Assembly (NCBI RefSeq): GCF_015265435.1
Contig: NZ_JABJWH010000005.1
Coordinates: 1-64,000, forward strand
Reading direction: 5' to 3'
Origin: Alloalcanivorax profundimaris
GTDB taxonomy: Bacteria; Pseudomonadota; Gammaproteobacteria; Pseudomonadales; Alcanivoracaceae
DNA: 64,000 nt
The notes beneath the pieces were generated by a model, which ran no database searches, was not told the origin of the DNA, and was given only the letters and a program-made list of their open reading frames with translations. This document shows, piece by piece, positions 19,126 through 29,122 of this stretch (position 1 is its first letter; each line of letters opens with the position of its first letter). The translations under genes and the position numbers were made by a program.

Positions 19126-19679
19126 TCGAGGACATTCAGAAAGACGCCCAGTCACGCATGAAGAAGAGCCTGGAGTCGCTCGACTCGGCGCTCAAGAAAA
19201 CCCGTACCGGGCGGGCCCACCCGAGCCTGCTGGACGGAATTCACGTGAGCTACTACGGGTCCGATACGCCGCTCAATCAGGTGGCCAATATCTCCGTGGA
19301 AGAGGGCCGCACCCTGATCGTGTCGCCGTTCGACAAATCCCTGGTTCCGGATGTGGAAAAGGCGATCATGACCTCCGATCTGGGGCTCAATCCCTCCACC
19401 GCCGGCACCGTGATTCGCCTGCCGCTGCCGCCGCTCACCGAGGAAACCCGCAAGGGCCTGGTGAAGCACGTGCGCGCCGAGGGCGAGAACGCCAAGGTGG
19501 CGATCCGCAACATCCGCCGCGACGCCAACGGTGACTTCAAGGACCTGCTCAAGGAGAAGGAAATCTCCGAGGACGAGGCCCGGCACGGCGAGGAACAGAT
19601 CCAGCAGCTCACCGACAAGATGGTGGCTGAAGTGGACCGCATGCTGAAAGTGAAGGAAGAGGAGTTGATGACGGTATAA
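19122..19679 (+). CDS. frr: ribosome recycling factor
   Basis: A 185-residue two-domain protein that splits post-termination ribosomes with EF-G. The conserved [20 protein letters not shown] and [11 protein letters not shown] segments are present. The start is GTG, overlapping the pyrH stop (GTGA). A terminator-like hairpin follows before uppS. Confidence 0.97.
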   Translation: MIEDIQKDAQSRMKKSLESLDSALKKTRTGRAHPSLLDGIHVSYYGSDTPLNQVANISVEEGRTLIVSPFDKSLVPDVEKAIMTSDLGLNPSTAGTVIRLPLPPLTEETRKGLVKHVRAEGENAKVAIRNIRRDANGDFKDLLKEKEISEDEARHGEEQIQQLTDKMVAEVDRMLKVKEEELMTV

Positions 19680-19734
19680 GCGGGCAGGGCGCAGCGCCCG
19701 CTCCGGCCGTTGTCCGAATACACTGAACGGTGAT

Positions 19735-19770
19735 ATCGGGATGCCGCTTGCGGCAGCCCGATCTTTTTTT
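19735..19770 (+). terminator. intrinsic terminator/attenuator abutting the uppS start codon
   Basis: The stem atcggg-a-tgccg (19735-19746) pairs with cggca-g-cccgat (19751-19762) across loop cttg, with one A-G mismatch, followed by cttttttt (19763-19770). It is a textbook terminator after frr, yet its U-tract runs directly into the uppS ATG at 19771. Downstream uppS-cdsA-dxr expression must depend on read-through or another promoter. Confidence 0.8.
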
Positions 19771-20559
19771 ATGGACGATAAGACACCCGACTCTTCCGCG
19801 CCGGACATCGACAGTCACCGGGGCGCCATGCCCCGGCATCTGGCGATCATCATGGACGGCAACAACCGCTGGGCGCGCCGCCGCGGCCTGCCCGGCGCGG
19901 ACGGGCATCGCGCCGGCGAACGCACCGTGCAGAAGGTGATTCGCCGGGCCGCCCGCCACGGCGTGGAAGTGGTGACCCTGTTCGCTTTCAGTTCCGAAAA
20001 CTGGCGCCGCCCCGAGGATGAGGTGAACCACCTCATGGGGCTGTTCGTGAACGCCCTGGGCGAGCGCGTCGACGAGCTGCACGGCAACGGCGTGCGGCTG
20101 CGTTTCATCGGCGACCGCGATGCCTTCGCGGAGCCGCTGCGCGCCGGCATGGCCGAGGCCGAGGCGCGCACCGCCGGCAATGACCGCATGACCCTGGTGG
20201 TGGCGGTCAACTACGGCGGCCAGTGGGATCTGGCCCAGGCCGCCGCCGTGCTGGCCCGGGACGTGCGCGACGGCAAGCTGGACCCGGCGGACATCGACGC
20301 CGCCGCCCTGGACGCCCGGGTGTCCACCGCCGACCTGCCGCCGCTGGATCTGCTGATCCGCACCGGCGGCGAGCGCCGCCTGAGCAACTTTTTGCTTTGG
20401 CAGGCGGCCTACGCGGAACTGTACTTCACGCCGGCGCTGTGGCCGGATTTCGACGGCGACGCCCTGGATGCCGCCCTGGAGGACTACGCCGGCCGTCAGC
20501 GCCGTTTCGGTCGTTCCGGGGAGCAGGTGGACGCGCCCGACGGAGAACAAGAATGCTGA
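19771..20559 (+). CDS. uppS: undecaprenyl (polyprenyl) diphosphate synthase UppS
   Basis: A 262-residue cis-prenyltransferase extending farnesyl diphosphate with isopentenyl units to the C55 carrier lipid. The catalytic IIMDGNNRWA and the RTGGE(R)R-SNFLLWQ block are intact. Start at 19771 (MDDKTPDS) gives the normal N-terminal length. It lacks a Shine-Dalgarno because the terminator U-tract precedes it. Alternatives are ATG 19741, inside the hairpin, and ATG 19828. It overlaps cdsA by 7 nt. Confidence 0.92.
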   Translation: MDDKTPDSSAPDIDSHRGAMPRHLAIIMDGNNRWARRRGLPGADGHRAGERTVQKVIRRAARHGVEVVTLFAFSSENWRRPEDEVNHLMGLFVNALGERVDELHGNGVRLRFIGDRDAFAEPLRAGMAEAEARTAGNDRMTLVVAVNYGGQWDLAQAAAVLARDVRDGKLDPADIDAAALDARVSTADLPPLDLLIRTGGERRLSNFLLWQAAYAELYFTPALWPDFDGDALDAALEDYAGRQRRFGRSGEQVDAPDGEQEC

Positions 20560-21377
20560 AACTCAGGGTGATCACCGCCCTGGTCCTGCTGCCCGTGGTT
20601 CTGGGGGCGGTCTTCGGACTGGGGCGGACGCCCTTCGCACTGGTGGCGGGGGCCTTTTTCCTGGTCGGTGGCTGGGAGTGGTCGGCGATGATCGGCCGCT
20701 GGTCCCTGGCCCTGCGCCTGCTCTGGTGCGTGCTCCTGGCCGCCCTGATGGTGGCCGCCGAGAGCCTGCGCCCGGCCTGGGTGCTCACCGTGCTGCCGCT
20801 GTGGTGGCTGCTGGCCCTGGTGGCGGTGCTGGGCTACCCGGGCAATGCCCGCTACTGGTTCCGCCCGGCGCTGATGGCGCCGGTGGGCTGGCTGCTGCTG
20901 GTGCCGTCCTGGATGGCGGTGGTGGAGCTGCAGGACCACGGCGCCCTGGGCTTGGCCGGCCCCTGGGCATTATTGTTCATCCTGGTGTGGGTGTGGGCGG
21001 CGGACACCGGCGCCTATTTCGCCGGGCGGGCCCTGGGGCGCCACAAGCTGGCGCCGCTGGTGAGCCCGGGCAAGACCGTGGAAGGCCTGATCGGCGGCGC
21101 GTTGCTGGCCCTGGCGGTGGTGGCGGCGGTGTTCTACACCGGCTGGCTGGATGCGTCCCTGCCGGCGCTGATGGTGGTGGCCCTGATGACGGTCCTGGCC
21201 TCGGTGCTGGGTGATTTGTTCGAGAGCATGGTCAAGCGCGAGCGCGGCATCAAGGACAGCGGCACCGTGCTGCCGGGCCACGGCGGCATGCTGGACCGCA
21301 TCGACAGCGTCACCGCGGCGCTGCCGGTGGCGCTGGCCGGCCTCACCTGGTTCGCGCTGCCTGGAGGTCATCCTTGA
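20553..21377 (+). CDS. cdsA: phosphatidate cytidylyltransferase CdsA
   Basis: A 274-residue polytopic inner-membrane enzyme making CDP-diacylglycerol from phosphatidate and CTP. The CDS signature is present near the C-terminus ([14 protein letters not shown] then [11 protein letters not shown]). The ATG overlaps the uppS stop and follows 'ggagaacaag'. The stop overlaps the dxr TTG start. Confidence 0.94.
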   Translation: MLKLRVITALVLLPVVLGAVFGLGRTPFALVAGAFFLVGGWEWSAMIGRWSLALRLLWCVLLAALMVAAESLRPAWVLTVLPLWWLLALVAVLGYPGNARYWFRPALMAPVGWLLLVPSWMAVVELQDHGALGLAGPWALLFILVWVWAADTGAYFAGRALGRHKLAPLVSPGKTVEGLIGGALLALAVVAAVFYTGWLDASLPALMVVALMTVLASVLGDLFESMVKRERGIKDSGTVLPGHGGMLDRIDSVTAALPVALAGLTWFALPGGHP

Positions 21378-22564
21378 GCGGGGAGACGCCACCCACCGAA
21401 GCGGTTACCATTCTCGGCGCCACCGGCAGCATCGGCCGCCAGACCCTGGATGTGCTGTCCCGCCATCCGGAACGCTACCGGGTAGTCGGCCTCACCGCCG
21501 GCCACCGCTGGCGGGAACTGGCCGAGCACTGCCTGGCCTGGCGCCCGCGCTACGCGGCCCTGGCCGACCAGGCCGGCGCCGAGGCGCTCCGGAACCATCT
21601 CCGGGAGGCCGGGTCTGACACCGAGGTCCTGGCCGGCCACGAGGGCGTGGCCCGGGTGGCGGCCCTGGACGAGGCGGACACCGTGGTGGCCGCCATCGTC
21701 GGCGCCGCCGGCGTGCGCCCGACCCTGGCGGCGGTGGAGGCGGGCAAGAAGATCCTGCTCGCCAACAAGGAGACCCTGGTGGTCACCGGCGCCCTGTTCA
21801 TGGACGCCGTGAAGCGCCACGGGGCCACCCTATTGCCGGTGGACTCGGAGCACAACGCCATCTTCCAGTGCCTGCCCCGCGAGGGCGTGGGGCCGGGGGT
21901 GCGGCGTCTGTTGCTGACCGCCTCCGGCGGGCCCTTCCTGGGCTGGGACCGGGCGCGTCTGGAACCGGTGACCCCGGAACAGGCGGTGCGCCATCCCAAC
22001 TGGGACATGGGGCCGAAGATTTCCGTGGACTCCGCCACCCTGATGAACAAGGGGCTGGAGTTCATCGAGGCGTGCTGGCTGTTCGACGTGCCGCCGGCGC
22101 GCATCGACGTGGTGATTCACCCGCAGAGCGTGGTGCATTCCATGGTCGAGTACCTGGACGGCTCGGTACTGGCGCAGATGGGCACGCCGGACATGCGCAC
22201 GCCGATCGCCTGCGCCCTGTCCTGGCCGGAGCGCATCGAATCCGGTGCCCCGGGGCTGGATTTCGCGGCCCTGGCCGGGCTGGATTTCCAGGCCCCGGAC
22301 GACGCCGCCTTTCCGTGCTTGGGACTGGCCCGCCAGGCGATGGAAACCGGCGGCGCCGCCACCGCGGTGCTGAACGCCGCCAACGAGGAGGCGGTGGCCG
22401 CGTTTCTGGACCGCCGGCTGGGCTTCAACGGCATCGGCGCGGTGGTGGCGGAAACCCTGTCGCGACTGCCGGCGCCGGCCTGCGCCGACGTGGACGCGGT
22501 GATGAATGTGGATAGCGAGGCGCGGGCGCTGGCCCGGCGCCTGATCAAGGAGAGGGCATGCTGA
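21374..22564 (+). CDS. dxr: 1-deoxy-D-xylulose-5-phosphate reductoisomerase Dxr (IspC)
   Basis: A 396-residue NADPH enzyme that commits DXP to MEP in isoprenoid synthesis. It has the nucleotide-binding GATGSIG near the N-terminus, ANKETLV, and the metal/substrate-binding region around LPVDSEHNA. The start is TTG at 21374, overlapping the cdsA stop. The 3' end overlaps rseP by 7 nt. It supplies precursors used by the neighbouring uppS. Confidence 0.95.
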   Translation: MSGETPPTEAVTILGATGSIGRQTLDVLSRHPERYRVVGLTAGHRWRELAEHCLAWRPRYAALADQAGAEALRNHLREAGSDTEVLAGHEGVARVAALDEADTVVAAIVGAAGVRPTLAAVEAGKKILLANKETLVVTGALFMDAVKRHGATLLPVDSEHNAIFQCLPREGVGPGVRRLLLTASGGPFLGWDRARLEPVTPEQAVRHPNWDMGPKISVDSATLMNKGLEFIEACWLFDVPPARIDVVIHPQSVVHSMVEYLDGSVLAQMGTPDMRTPIACALSWPERIESGAPGLDFAALAGLDFQAPDDAAFPCLGLARQAMETGGAATAVLNAANEEAVAAFLDRRLGFNGIGAVVAETLSRLPAPACADVDAVMNVDSEARALARRLIKERAC

Positions 22565-23871
22565 CGCTGCTGGCCTTTGTCGTCACCATCGTGGTCATCG
22601 TGGCATTCCATGAGTGGGGCCACTTTCTGGCCATGCGCGCCTTCGGCGTGCGCGTGCTCACCTTCTCCGTGGGCTTCGGCCCCCGTCTGGCCCGTTTCAC
22701 CGACAAGAAGGGCACCGACTGGGTGGTCAGCGCCATTCCCCTGGGCGGCTTCGTCAAGCCGCTGGACCGCCGCGACGACGAGCTGCCCGAGGATGCCCGC
22801 GAGGACGAGGAGTTCTCCGGCAAGCCGGCCTGGCAGCGGGTGGTGGTGTACGCCGCCGGCCCGGTGTTCAACTTCATTCTCGCCTTCCTGATCTACTGGC
22901 TGCTGATGATGGCCGTGGGCCAGCGCGACAGTCTCGCGGTGGTGGGCGCTCCGGCGCCGGAATCGCCGGCGGCGGAGGCCGGCTTCCAGGCCGGTGACCG
23001 CTGGCTGGCGGTGGACGGTCGCGAGGTGGAGGGCTGGCAGGACGTGATCAGCGCCTTGGTGCTGCACCTGGGCGAGGAGGCGCCGGTGCCGGTGCGGGTC
23101 CGCGAGGCCGGCGGCGGCACCCAGGTGCGTGAGCTGGACATGGGCGCCTGGTCCGCGGACCCGGAACAATCGCCGTTCGCCGCCCTGGGGCTGCGCCAGG
23201 CGGTGCTGGTGGGCCGCGTCGCCGAGGACAGCGGCGCCACCCGTTCCGATATCCGCGTCGGCGACCAGGTGCTGACCACCGCCGGCGAGCCGGTCGCCGG
23301 CTGGGCGCCGTGGCGGGATCTTCTCCAGGCCAGCGCCGGCGAGGCGCTGCCGGCCACGGTGCTGCGTGACGGCCGCGAGGTGGACCTGACGCTGTATCCC
23401 CAGCCGGTGGAGTACCAGGGCCGCACCGTGGGCCAGCTGGGCGTGGCACCCGGCGGCCTGGTGGAGCACACCTACAATCCCGTGGCCGCGGTGGGCGCCG
23501 CCGGTGATCGTTTCGCCCAGCAGGTGAACGTGATCTGGGCCAGCGTGGTCAAGTTATTCACCGGTCATTTGCCGCTGGACAGCCTCGGCGGCCCGGTGAC
23601 CATTGCCCAGGTGGCCGGAGAAAGCGCCGCCGTGGGTTTCGCCAGCTTTCTGATGCTGCTGGCCTATCTGAGCATCACCCTCGGGGTGATCAATTTGCTG
23701 CCCGTGCCCATGCTGGACGGTGGCTGGATTCTCTTCGGCATCATTGAAATGATTCGCGGGCGCAGCCTGCCGGAGCGGTTCTTGATGACCGCTCAGGGCG
23801 TGGGGCTGACGCTGGTGGTCAGTTTCATGTTGTTGGCCATCTATAACGACCTGGTGCGACAGTTTTCATGA
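22558..23871 (+). CDS. rseP: RIP zinc metalloprotease RseP
   Basis: A 437-residue site-2 intramembrane protease that cleaves anti-sigma factor RseA in the sigmaE envelope-stress response. Zinc motif HEWGH lies in the first membrane helix (about residues 20-24), two PDZ-like regions follow, and the LDG motif (PVPMLDGG) is in the C-terminal membrane part. The stop overlaps bamA by 4 nt, which links stress signalling to outer-membrane assembly genes. Confidence 0.95.
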   Translation: MLTLLAFVVTIVVIVAFHEWGHFLAMRAFGVRVLTFSVGFGPRLARFTDKKGTDWVVSAIPLGGFVKPLDRRDDELPEDAREDEEFSGKPAWQRVVVYAAGPVFNFILAFLIYWLLMMAVGQRDSLAVVGAPAPESPAAEAGFQAGDRWLAVDGREVEGWQDVISALVLHLGEEAPVPVRVREAGGGTQVRELDMGAWSADPEQSPFAALGLRQAVLVGRVAEDSGATRSDIRVGDQVLTTAGEPVAGWAPWRDLLQASAGEALPATVLRDGREVDLTLYPQPVEYQGRTVGQLGVAPGGLVEHTYNPVAAVGAAGDRFAQQVNVIWASVVKLFTGHLPLDSLGGPVTIAQVAGESAAVGFASFLMLLAYLSITLGVINLLPVPMLDGGWILFGIIEMIRGRSLPERFLMTAQGVGLTLVVSFMLLAIYNDLVRQFS

Positions 23872-26243
23872 ATTTCGCCGCAAACAACGCTTTAAGACGC
23901 CTGCTTGGCGCCACGCTCGTCATCGTTTCTTTCTGCATTTTCTTCCCGGCCCAGGCGCAGACGTCCGCCGGGTTGTTGCCGTACAAGGTCCATGACATCC
24001 GCGTCGAGGGCCTGCAGCGCTTGCCGGTGGAGCGGGTCTACGCGGCCCTGCCGATCCAGCCCGGCGACACCATCGACCGGGAAGACGTGAGCGAGGCGGT
24101 CAAGCGGCTGTTCGCCACCGGCAACTACGAGAACGTGCAGCTCGGCCGCGACGGCGACGACCTGGTGGTGGTGGTGGCCGAGCGCCCCAGCATCGCCCGC
24201 ATCGAGCTGGACGGGAACAAGTCGATCCAGGAAGAGGACCTGCGCAAGGGCCTCACCCAGGCGGGCCTGGCGGAGGGCGAGGTGTTCCAGCGTTCCACCC
24301 TGGAGTCGATCTCCGGCGAGCTGGAGCGTCAGTACATCGCCCAGGGCCGCTACGGCGCCGACATCGAAACCGAGGTGGTGCCGCTGCCGCGTAACCGCGT
24401 GGAGTTGAAGATCAACATCTACGAGGGCAAGGCGGCGCGCATCAGCGACATCAACATCGTCGGCAACTCCCTGTTCAGCGATGAGGAACTGCTCGAGGAC
24501 TTCGAGCTGAGCCCGTCCCACTTCTGGTCGTTCATCAAGGGCGACGACAAGTATTCCCGCCAGCGCCTGGCCGGTGACCTGGAACGCCTGCGTTCCTACT
24601 ACCTGGACCGGGGCTACATCAACTTCTCCATCGAATCCACCCAGGTGTCCGTGACCCCGGACCGCGAGCGCGTGCTGATCACCGTGAACGTGGCCGAGGG
24701 CGAGCAGTTCCGCGTCAACGACGTGCAGCTCTCCGGCAATCTGGTGGTCAGCGAGGAAGAGCTCAGGCCGCTGGTGGTGATCCAGAAAGGCCAGGTGTTC
24801 AGCCAGCAGTTGGTCACCTACACCAGCGACCTGATCAAGCGCCGCCTGGGCAACGAGGGCTACACCTTCGCCGAGGTGCGCGGCGTGGAGCAGGAGACCG
24901 GCGACGGCAACACCGTGGACGTGACCTTCTACGTGGACCCGGGCCGGCGCGTCTATGTGCGCCGCATCGGCTTCAGCGGCAACGCCAAGACCTCCGATGA
25001 AGTGCTGCGCCGCGAGCTGCGCCAGTTCGAGGACGCCCCGGCCAACACCTCGCTGATCGATCTGTCCCGGGACCGTCTGCAGAGGCTCGGTTACTTCAGC
25101 ACCGTGCAGGCGGACACCGAGCGGGTTCCCGGTTCCGAGGACCTGGTGGACGTGAACTACGACGTGGAAGAGCAGCCGTCCGGTTCCATCGGCGCCAACG
25201 TGGGCTACTCCGACGCCTCCGGCGTGATCTTCGGCGCCAACATCAGCCAGAACAACTTCCGCGGCACCGGCAACCGGGTGTCGTTCTCCCTGAGCCGCAG
25301 TGACATCCGCGACTCCTACAGCTTCTCGCACTACAACCCCTACTACACCCTGGACGGGGTGAGCCGGGGCTTCAGCCTGTTCTACTCGAAGATCGACTTC
25401 GACGAGACGCGCATTTCCTCCTACGCGGCGGACCGCGCCGGCGGCTCGGTGACCTTCGGCTACCCGATCTCCGAATACACCCGCCTGAACTTCGGCGGCG
25501 GCGTCGAGCAGACCAAGGTGCAGCGCGGCGACTACATCGCCGTGGCCATCGACGACTTCATCGAGCAGGAAGGCGAGAAGTTCAACGAGTTCAAGTTCAA
25601 CGCCTCGCTGCGCACCAGCACCCTCAACCGCGGCATCCTGCCGGACCGGGGCTGGGCCAGCACCTTCGAGCTGGAAACCGCGGTGCCCGGCTCCGATTAC
25701 CTGTTCTACAAAGTGAGCTGGGAAGGGGAGAAGTACTTCCCCATCGCCGGCAACTGGACGGTGCGCACCCGCGCCAACGTCGGCTACGGGGATGGCTACG
25801 GCGACGACGAGGTGCTGCCGTTCTTCGAGGCCTACTACGCCGGCGGTATCGGCTCGGTACGGGGCTTCGAATCGCGTTCTCTGGGGCCGCGCTCCGAGGC
25901 GCTTTACTATGATCAGCGCAACATCAACGATCCCGATCCGGACCCGATTGGTGGTAACCTGCTCACCGAAGCGAGCCTGGAGCTGATCTTCCCGACGCCG
26001 TTCGCGGCCGACTCGCGCAGCGTGCGGACCTTCCTGTTCGCCGACGCGGGCAATGTGTTCGAAACCCAGCGCACCGATATCGGCGACGATTTCGACGCCA
26101 CCGAACTGCGCACCTCCGTGGGCATCGGCTTGAGCTGGCTGACCGCCATCGGCCCGCTCAGCTTCAACCTGGCCACGCCGATCAACGATGAATCCGGCGA
26201 CGACACGGAAGTGTTCCAGTTCTCCCTGGGCCAAACTTTCTAG
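23868..26243 (+). CDS. bamA: outer-membrane protein assembly factor BamA
   Basis: A 791-residue Omp85 protein that inserts beta-barrel proteins into the outer membrane. It has a signal peptide ending around AQAQ (residues 30-33), five POTRA domains (roughly 35-430) and a C-terminal 16-strand barrel. The conserved VRGF loop motif is present near residue 665. The last residue is Phe (LGQTF), the usual barrel C-signal. It is followed 9 nt later by skp. Confidence 0.97.
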   Translation: MNFAANNALRRLLGATLVIVSFCIFFPAQAQTSAGLLPYKVHDIRVEGLQRLPVERVYAALPIQPGDTIDREDVSEAVKRLFATGNYENVQLGRDGDDLVVVVAERPSIARIELDGNKSIQEEDLRKGLTQAGLAEGEVFQRSTLESISGELERQYIAQGRYGADIETEVVPLPRNRVELKINIYEGKAARISDINIVGNSLFSDEELLEDFELSPSHFWSFIKGDDKYSRQRLAGDLERLRSYYLDRGYINFSIESTQVSVTPDRERVLITVNVAEGEQFRVNDVQLSGNLVVSEEELRPLVVIQKGQVFSQQLVTYTSDLIKRRLGNEGYTFAEVRGVEQETGDGNTVDVTFYVDPGRRVYVRRIGFSGNAKTSDEVLRRELRQFEDAPANTSLIDLSRDRLQRLGYFSTVQADTERVPGSEDLVDVNYDVEEQPSGSIGANVGYSDASGVIFGANISQNNFRGTGNRVSFSLSRSDIRDSYSFSHYNPYYTLDGVSRGFSLFYSKIDFDETRISSYAADRAGGSVTFGYPISEYTRLNFGGGVEQTKVQRGDYIAVAIDDFIEQEGEKFNEFKFNASLRTSTLNRGILPDRGWASTFELETAVPGSDYLFYKVSWEGEKYFPIAGNWTVRTRANVGYGDGYGDDEVLPFFEAYYAGGIGSVRGFESRSLGPRSEALYYDQRNINDPDPDPIGGNLLTEASLELIFPTPFAADSRSVRTFLFADAGNVFETQRTDIGDDFDATELRTSVGIGLSWLTAIGPLSFNLATPINDESGDDTEVFQFSLGQTF

Positions 26244-26252
26244 GAGTTAATC

Positions 26253-26747
26253 ATGAAAAAAATTCTGCTTGCCGCTTTCCTTATCCTGCCCGCCCTGGCC
26301 GCCGCCGAGCAGCGCATCGGCGTGGTCGATCCCATTGGCGCCCTGCAGCAGGCCGAGGAATTCCAGGACCGTTTCGAGAAGCTGGAATCGTCCCTGCAGG
26401 ACGAACAGTCCCGGCTCGACCGCCTCGGCGGCGAGGTGGAAAAGCTGCGTGGCCGCCTGGAGAAAGAAGGCATGACCATGAGCGAGGACCAGCGCCAGGA
26501 TCTGCAGACCCAGGGTCAGCAGAAAATGATCGAGCTGCAGAACCTGCGTAAGTCCGCCCAGCGCAAGATGAGCAAGGGTCAGCAGGAGATCCTCGAGGTG
26601 ATGGAGCCCAAGCTCAAGCAGGCGGTGGAAACCGTGTCCGAGCGGGAAAACCTGAACCTGGTGGTCAACGCCCAGGCGGTGGTGTACGTGCAATCCGACA
26701 TGGACATCACCGAGGCGGTCACCAAACAGCTCAACGCGATGAAGTAA
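26253..26747 (+). CDS. skp: periplasmic chaperone Skp/OmpH family
   Basis: A 164-residue periplasmic chaperone for unfolded outer-membrane proteins. It has a clear signal peptide (MKKILLAAFLILPALAAAEQ) and long charged helices with coiled-coil character (about residues 35-110). Ribosome site 'taggag' is 5 nt before the ATG. Its position between bamA and lpxD is the conserved gammaproteobacterial order. Confidence 0.93.
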   Translation: MKKILLAAFLILPALAAAEQRIGVVDPIGALQQAEEFQDRFEKLESSLQDEQSRLDRLGGEVEKLRGRLEKEGMTMSEDQRQDLQTQGQQKMIELQNLRKSAQRKMSKGQQEILEVMEPKLKQAVETVSERENLNLVVNAQAVVYVQSDMDITEAVTKQLNAMK

Positions 26748-26751
26748 GCCG

Positions 26752-27768
26752 ATGTCGGTGACTCTGGCTTACCTCGCCGACTATCTGGACGCCGAGCTGC
26801 ACGGCCCGGCGGACCGGGAAGTGGCCGGGCTGGGAACCCTGGCCTCCGCCGGCGGTGACCGGCTCAGCTTCCTGGCCAACCCGCGCTACCGCGGGCAACT
26901 GGAAACCACCGGCGCCGGCGCCGTGCTGCTGCGCGCCGATCAGGTCGAGCATTGTCCCACGGCGGCGCTGGTGGTGGACGACCCCTACATGGCCTACGCC
27001 CGCGTCAGCCATGTGTTCGACACCGCGCCGGCGCCGGACGCCGGCGTCCATCCGGCGGCCCTGGTGGCGCCGTCCGCCAAGGTGCCGGCCTCGGCCAGCA
27101 TCGGTCCCAACGTGGTGATCGAGGCGGACGTGGTGCTCGGGGAGGGCGTGGTGGTCGGCGCCAACACGGTGATCGGCGCCCGCACCGAGCTGGGTGATGG
27201 CTGTCATATCTGGCCAAATGTTACAATTTACCATGGTGTGACCATCGGCCCGCGCACTATCATACACGCCCATTGCGTGGTGGGCGCCGACGGCTTCGGC
27301 TTCGCGCCCGGCCCCGGCGGCTGGACCAAGATCGCCCAGGTGGGCGGCGTGCGCATCGGCGCGGACGTGGAAATCGGCGCCGGTACCACCATCGACCGGG
27401 GTGCCATCGATGACACCGTGATCGGCAACGGCGTGATCCTGGACAACCAGATCCAGGTGGCCCACAACGTGGTGATCGGCGATTTTACCGCCATCGCCGG
27501 CAAGGTGGGCATCGCCGGCAGTTCGCGCATCGGCTCCCAGTGCATGATCGGCGGCGCGGTGGGCATCTCCGGCCATCTGGAGATCTGCGACCGGGTCCAG
27601 GTACTGGGCATGTCGCTGGTGTCCCGCTCGATCACCGAGCCCGGCACCTATGGTTCCGCGCTGCCGGTGGACAAGCAGGACCGCTACCGTCGTAACGTGG
27701 CCCGTTTTCGGCACCTGGACGAACTCCATCGCCGGGTGCGTAAACTCGAGCGCGGCGCCGGGGACTAG
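26752..27768 (+). CDS. lpxD: UDP-3-O-(3-hydroxyacyl)glucosamine N-acyltransferase LpxD
   Basis: A 338-residue lipid A enzyme with an N-terminal uridine-binding domain and a left-handed beta-helix of hexapeptide repeats (about 100-260). The catalytic His region [10 protein letters not shown] is present. Four nt separate it from skp. A short run at 27211-27225 uses five consecutive A/T-ending codons (cca aat gtt aca att), unlike the rest of the gene. Confidence 0.95.
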   Translation: MSVTLAYLADYLDAELHGPADREVAGLGTLASAGGDRLSFLANPRYRGQLETTGAGAVLLRADQVEHCPTAALVVDDPYMAYARVSHVFDTAPAPDAGVHPAALVAPSAKVPASASIGPNVVIEADVVLGEGVVVGANTVIGARTELGDGCHIWPNVTIYHGVTIGPRTIIHAHCVVGADGFGFAPGPGGWTKIAQVGGVRIGADVEIGAGTTIDRGAIDDTVIGNGVILDNQIQVAHNVVIGDFTAIAGKVGIAGSSRIGSQCMIGGAVGISGHLEICDRVQVLGMSLVSRSITEPGTYGSALPVDKQDRYRRNVARFRHLDELHRRVRKLERGAGD

Positions 27769-27806
27769 CCCCCGGCGCACGCCTCACATCTGTTTGGATA
27801 ATGCTC

Positions 27807-28244
27807 ATGATGGACATCCATGAGGTGAGGGAATACCTGCCTCACCGCTATCCCTTTTTGCTGGTGGACCGCGTGGTTTCCGTGGAGCCCGGCAAGCGCA
27901 TCGAGGCCTACAAGAACGTCTCCATCAACGAGCCGTTTTTCAACGGGCATTTTCCCCAGGAGCCGATCATGCCCGGCGTGCTGATCATCGAGGCGCTGGC
28001 CCAGGCCGCCGGCATCCTCGGTTTCGTCACCGAGAACAAGCGCCCGGCGGACGGCTTCATCTACCTGCTGGTGGGCACCGACAAGGCGCGCTTCAAGCGT
28101 CAGGTGGTGCCCGGCGACCGCCTTTCGCTGAACGCCGACTGGCTCACCCTGCGCCGCAACATCGCCAAGTTCTCCTGCCGCGCCGAGGTGGACGGCAAGC
28201 TGGTGGCGGCCTGTGACCTGCTGGTGGCCGAACAGCGCGTCTGA
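27807..28244 (+). CDS. fabZ: 3-hydroxyacyl-ACP dehydratase FabZ
   Basis: A 145-residue hotdog-fold dehydratase of fatty acid synthesis that competes with LpxA for 3-hydroxyacyl-ACP. Catalytic His48 (GHFP) and Glu62 (IIEALAQ) are intact. Three in-frame ATGs occur (27801, 27807, 27810). 27807 gives the MMDI start usual in pseudomonads and proper spacing from GGA at 27796. Confidence 0.95.
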   Translation: MMDIHEVREYLPHRYPFLLVDRVVSVEPGKRIEAYKNVSINEPFFNGHFPQEPIMPGVLIIEALAQAAGILGFVTENKRPADGFIYLLVGTDKARFKRQVVPGDRLSLNADWLTLRRNIAKFSCRAEVDGKLVAACDLLVAEQRV

Positions 28245-28340
28245 AACGTTTCCGGAGCCGTCGCGAGCAGCGGCGGCTCCGGGGTATACTCGTCGCCTTT
28301 CCTTACCATTTCGCAACGCCAGGGTGGACCCTCCTCGACC

Positions 28341-29111
28341 ATGATTCATCCCACAGCCATCATCGACCCCAAGGCGGAACTGGCCGGCGACGTGGAAGTC
28401 GGCCCGTACTCCGTGATCGGCGCCCACGTCACCATCGGCGCCGGCACCGTGATCGGGCCGCACGTGGTGATCCAGGGCCCCACCCACATCGGTGAGAACA
28501 ACCGCATCTTTCAGTTCGCGTCCGTGGGCGAGCAGTGCCAGGACAAGAAGTACCGGGGCGAACCCACCCGGCTGGAAATCGGCGACAACAACGTGATCCG
28601 CGAGCATTGCACCCTGCACCGTGGCACCGTCCAGGACGAGGGCATCACCAGCCTGGGCAACAACAACCTGCTCATGGCCACCGTGCACGTGGCCCATGAC
28701 TGCCGCATCGGCAACGACAACATCTTCGCCAACACCACCGGCATCGCCGGCCACGTGAAGATCGGCGACGGCGTGATCCTGGGCGGCATGACCGGCATTC
28801 ACCAGTTCTGCCGCATCGGCTCCTACGCCATGACCGCCGGCTGCAGCCTGGTGCTCAAGGACATTCCCGCCTTCGTGATGGTGGGCGGCAACCCGGCGGC
28901 GGCGCGCAGCATGAACTTCGAGGGCATGCGCCGGCGCGGCTGGGACGCGGACGTGATCGCCACCCTGCGGCGTGCCTACAAGACCGTGTTCCGGCGTGGC
29001 CTGACCCTGGAGCAGGCCCTCGCCGAACTGGAACCGCAGCAGGACGGTTGCCCGCCGCTGGCGCTGTTCCTGGATTCCCTGCGCGCCTCGGAACGCGGCA
29101 TCACCCGTTGA
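28341..29111 (+). CDS. lpxA: acyl-ACP--UDP-N-acetylglucosamine O-acyltransferase LpxA
   Basis: A 256-residue first-step lipid A enzyme, a hexapeptide-repeat beta-helix (about 1-185) followed by a helical C-terminus. The catalytic His lies in MATVHVAHDCRIG. The 96-nt gap after fabZ contains a TATACT box (28285-28290) without an obvious -35, so a weak internal promoter is possible. Confidence 0.96.
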   Translation: MIHPTAIIDPKAELAGDVEVGPYSVIGAHVTIGAGTVIGPHVVIQGPTHIGENNRIFQFASVGEQCQDKKYRGEPTRLEIGDNNVIREHCTLHRGTVQDEGITSLGNNNLLMATVHVAHDCRIGNDNIFANTTGIAGHVKIGDGVILGGMTGIHQFCRIGSYAMTAGCSLVLKDIPAFVMVGGNPAAARSMNFEGMRRRGWDADVIATLRRAYKTVFRRGLTLEQALAELEPQQDGCPPLALFLDSLRASERGITR

Positions 29112-29122
29112 CGGTATCCGCC

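Noticed and set aside
23892-26234. 780-codon minus-strand frame opposite bamA
   Set aside because: Shadow of bamA with no recognisable domain.
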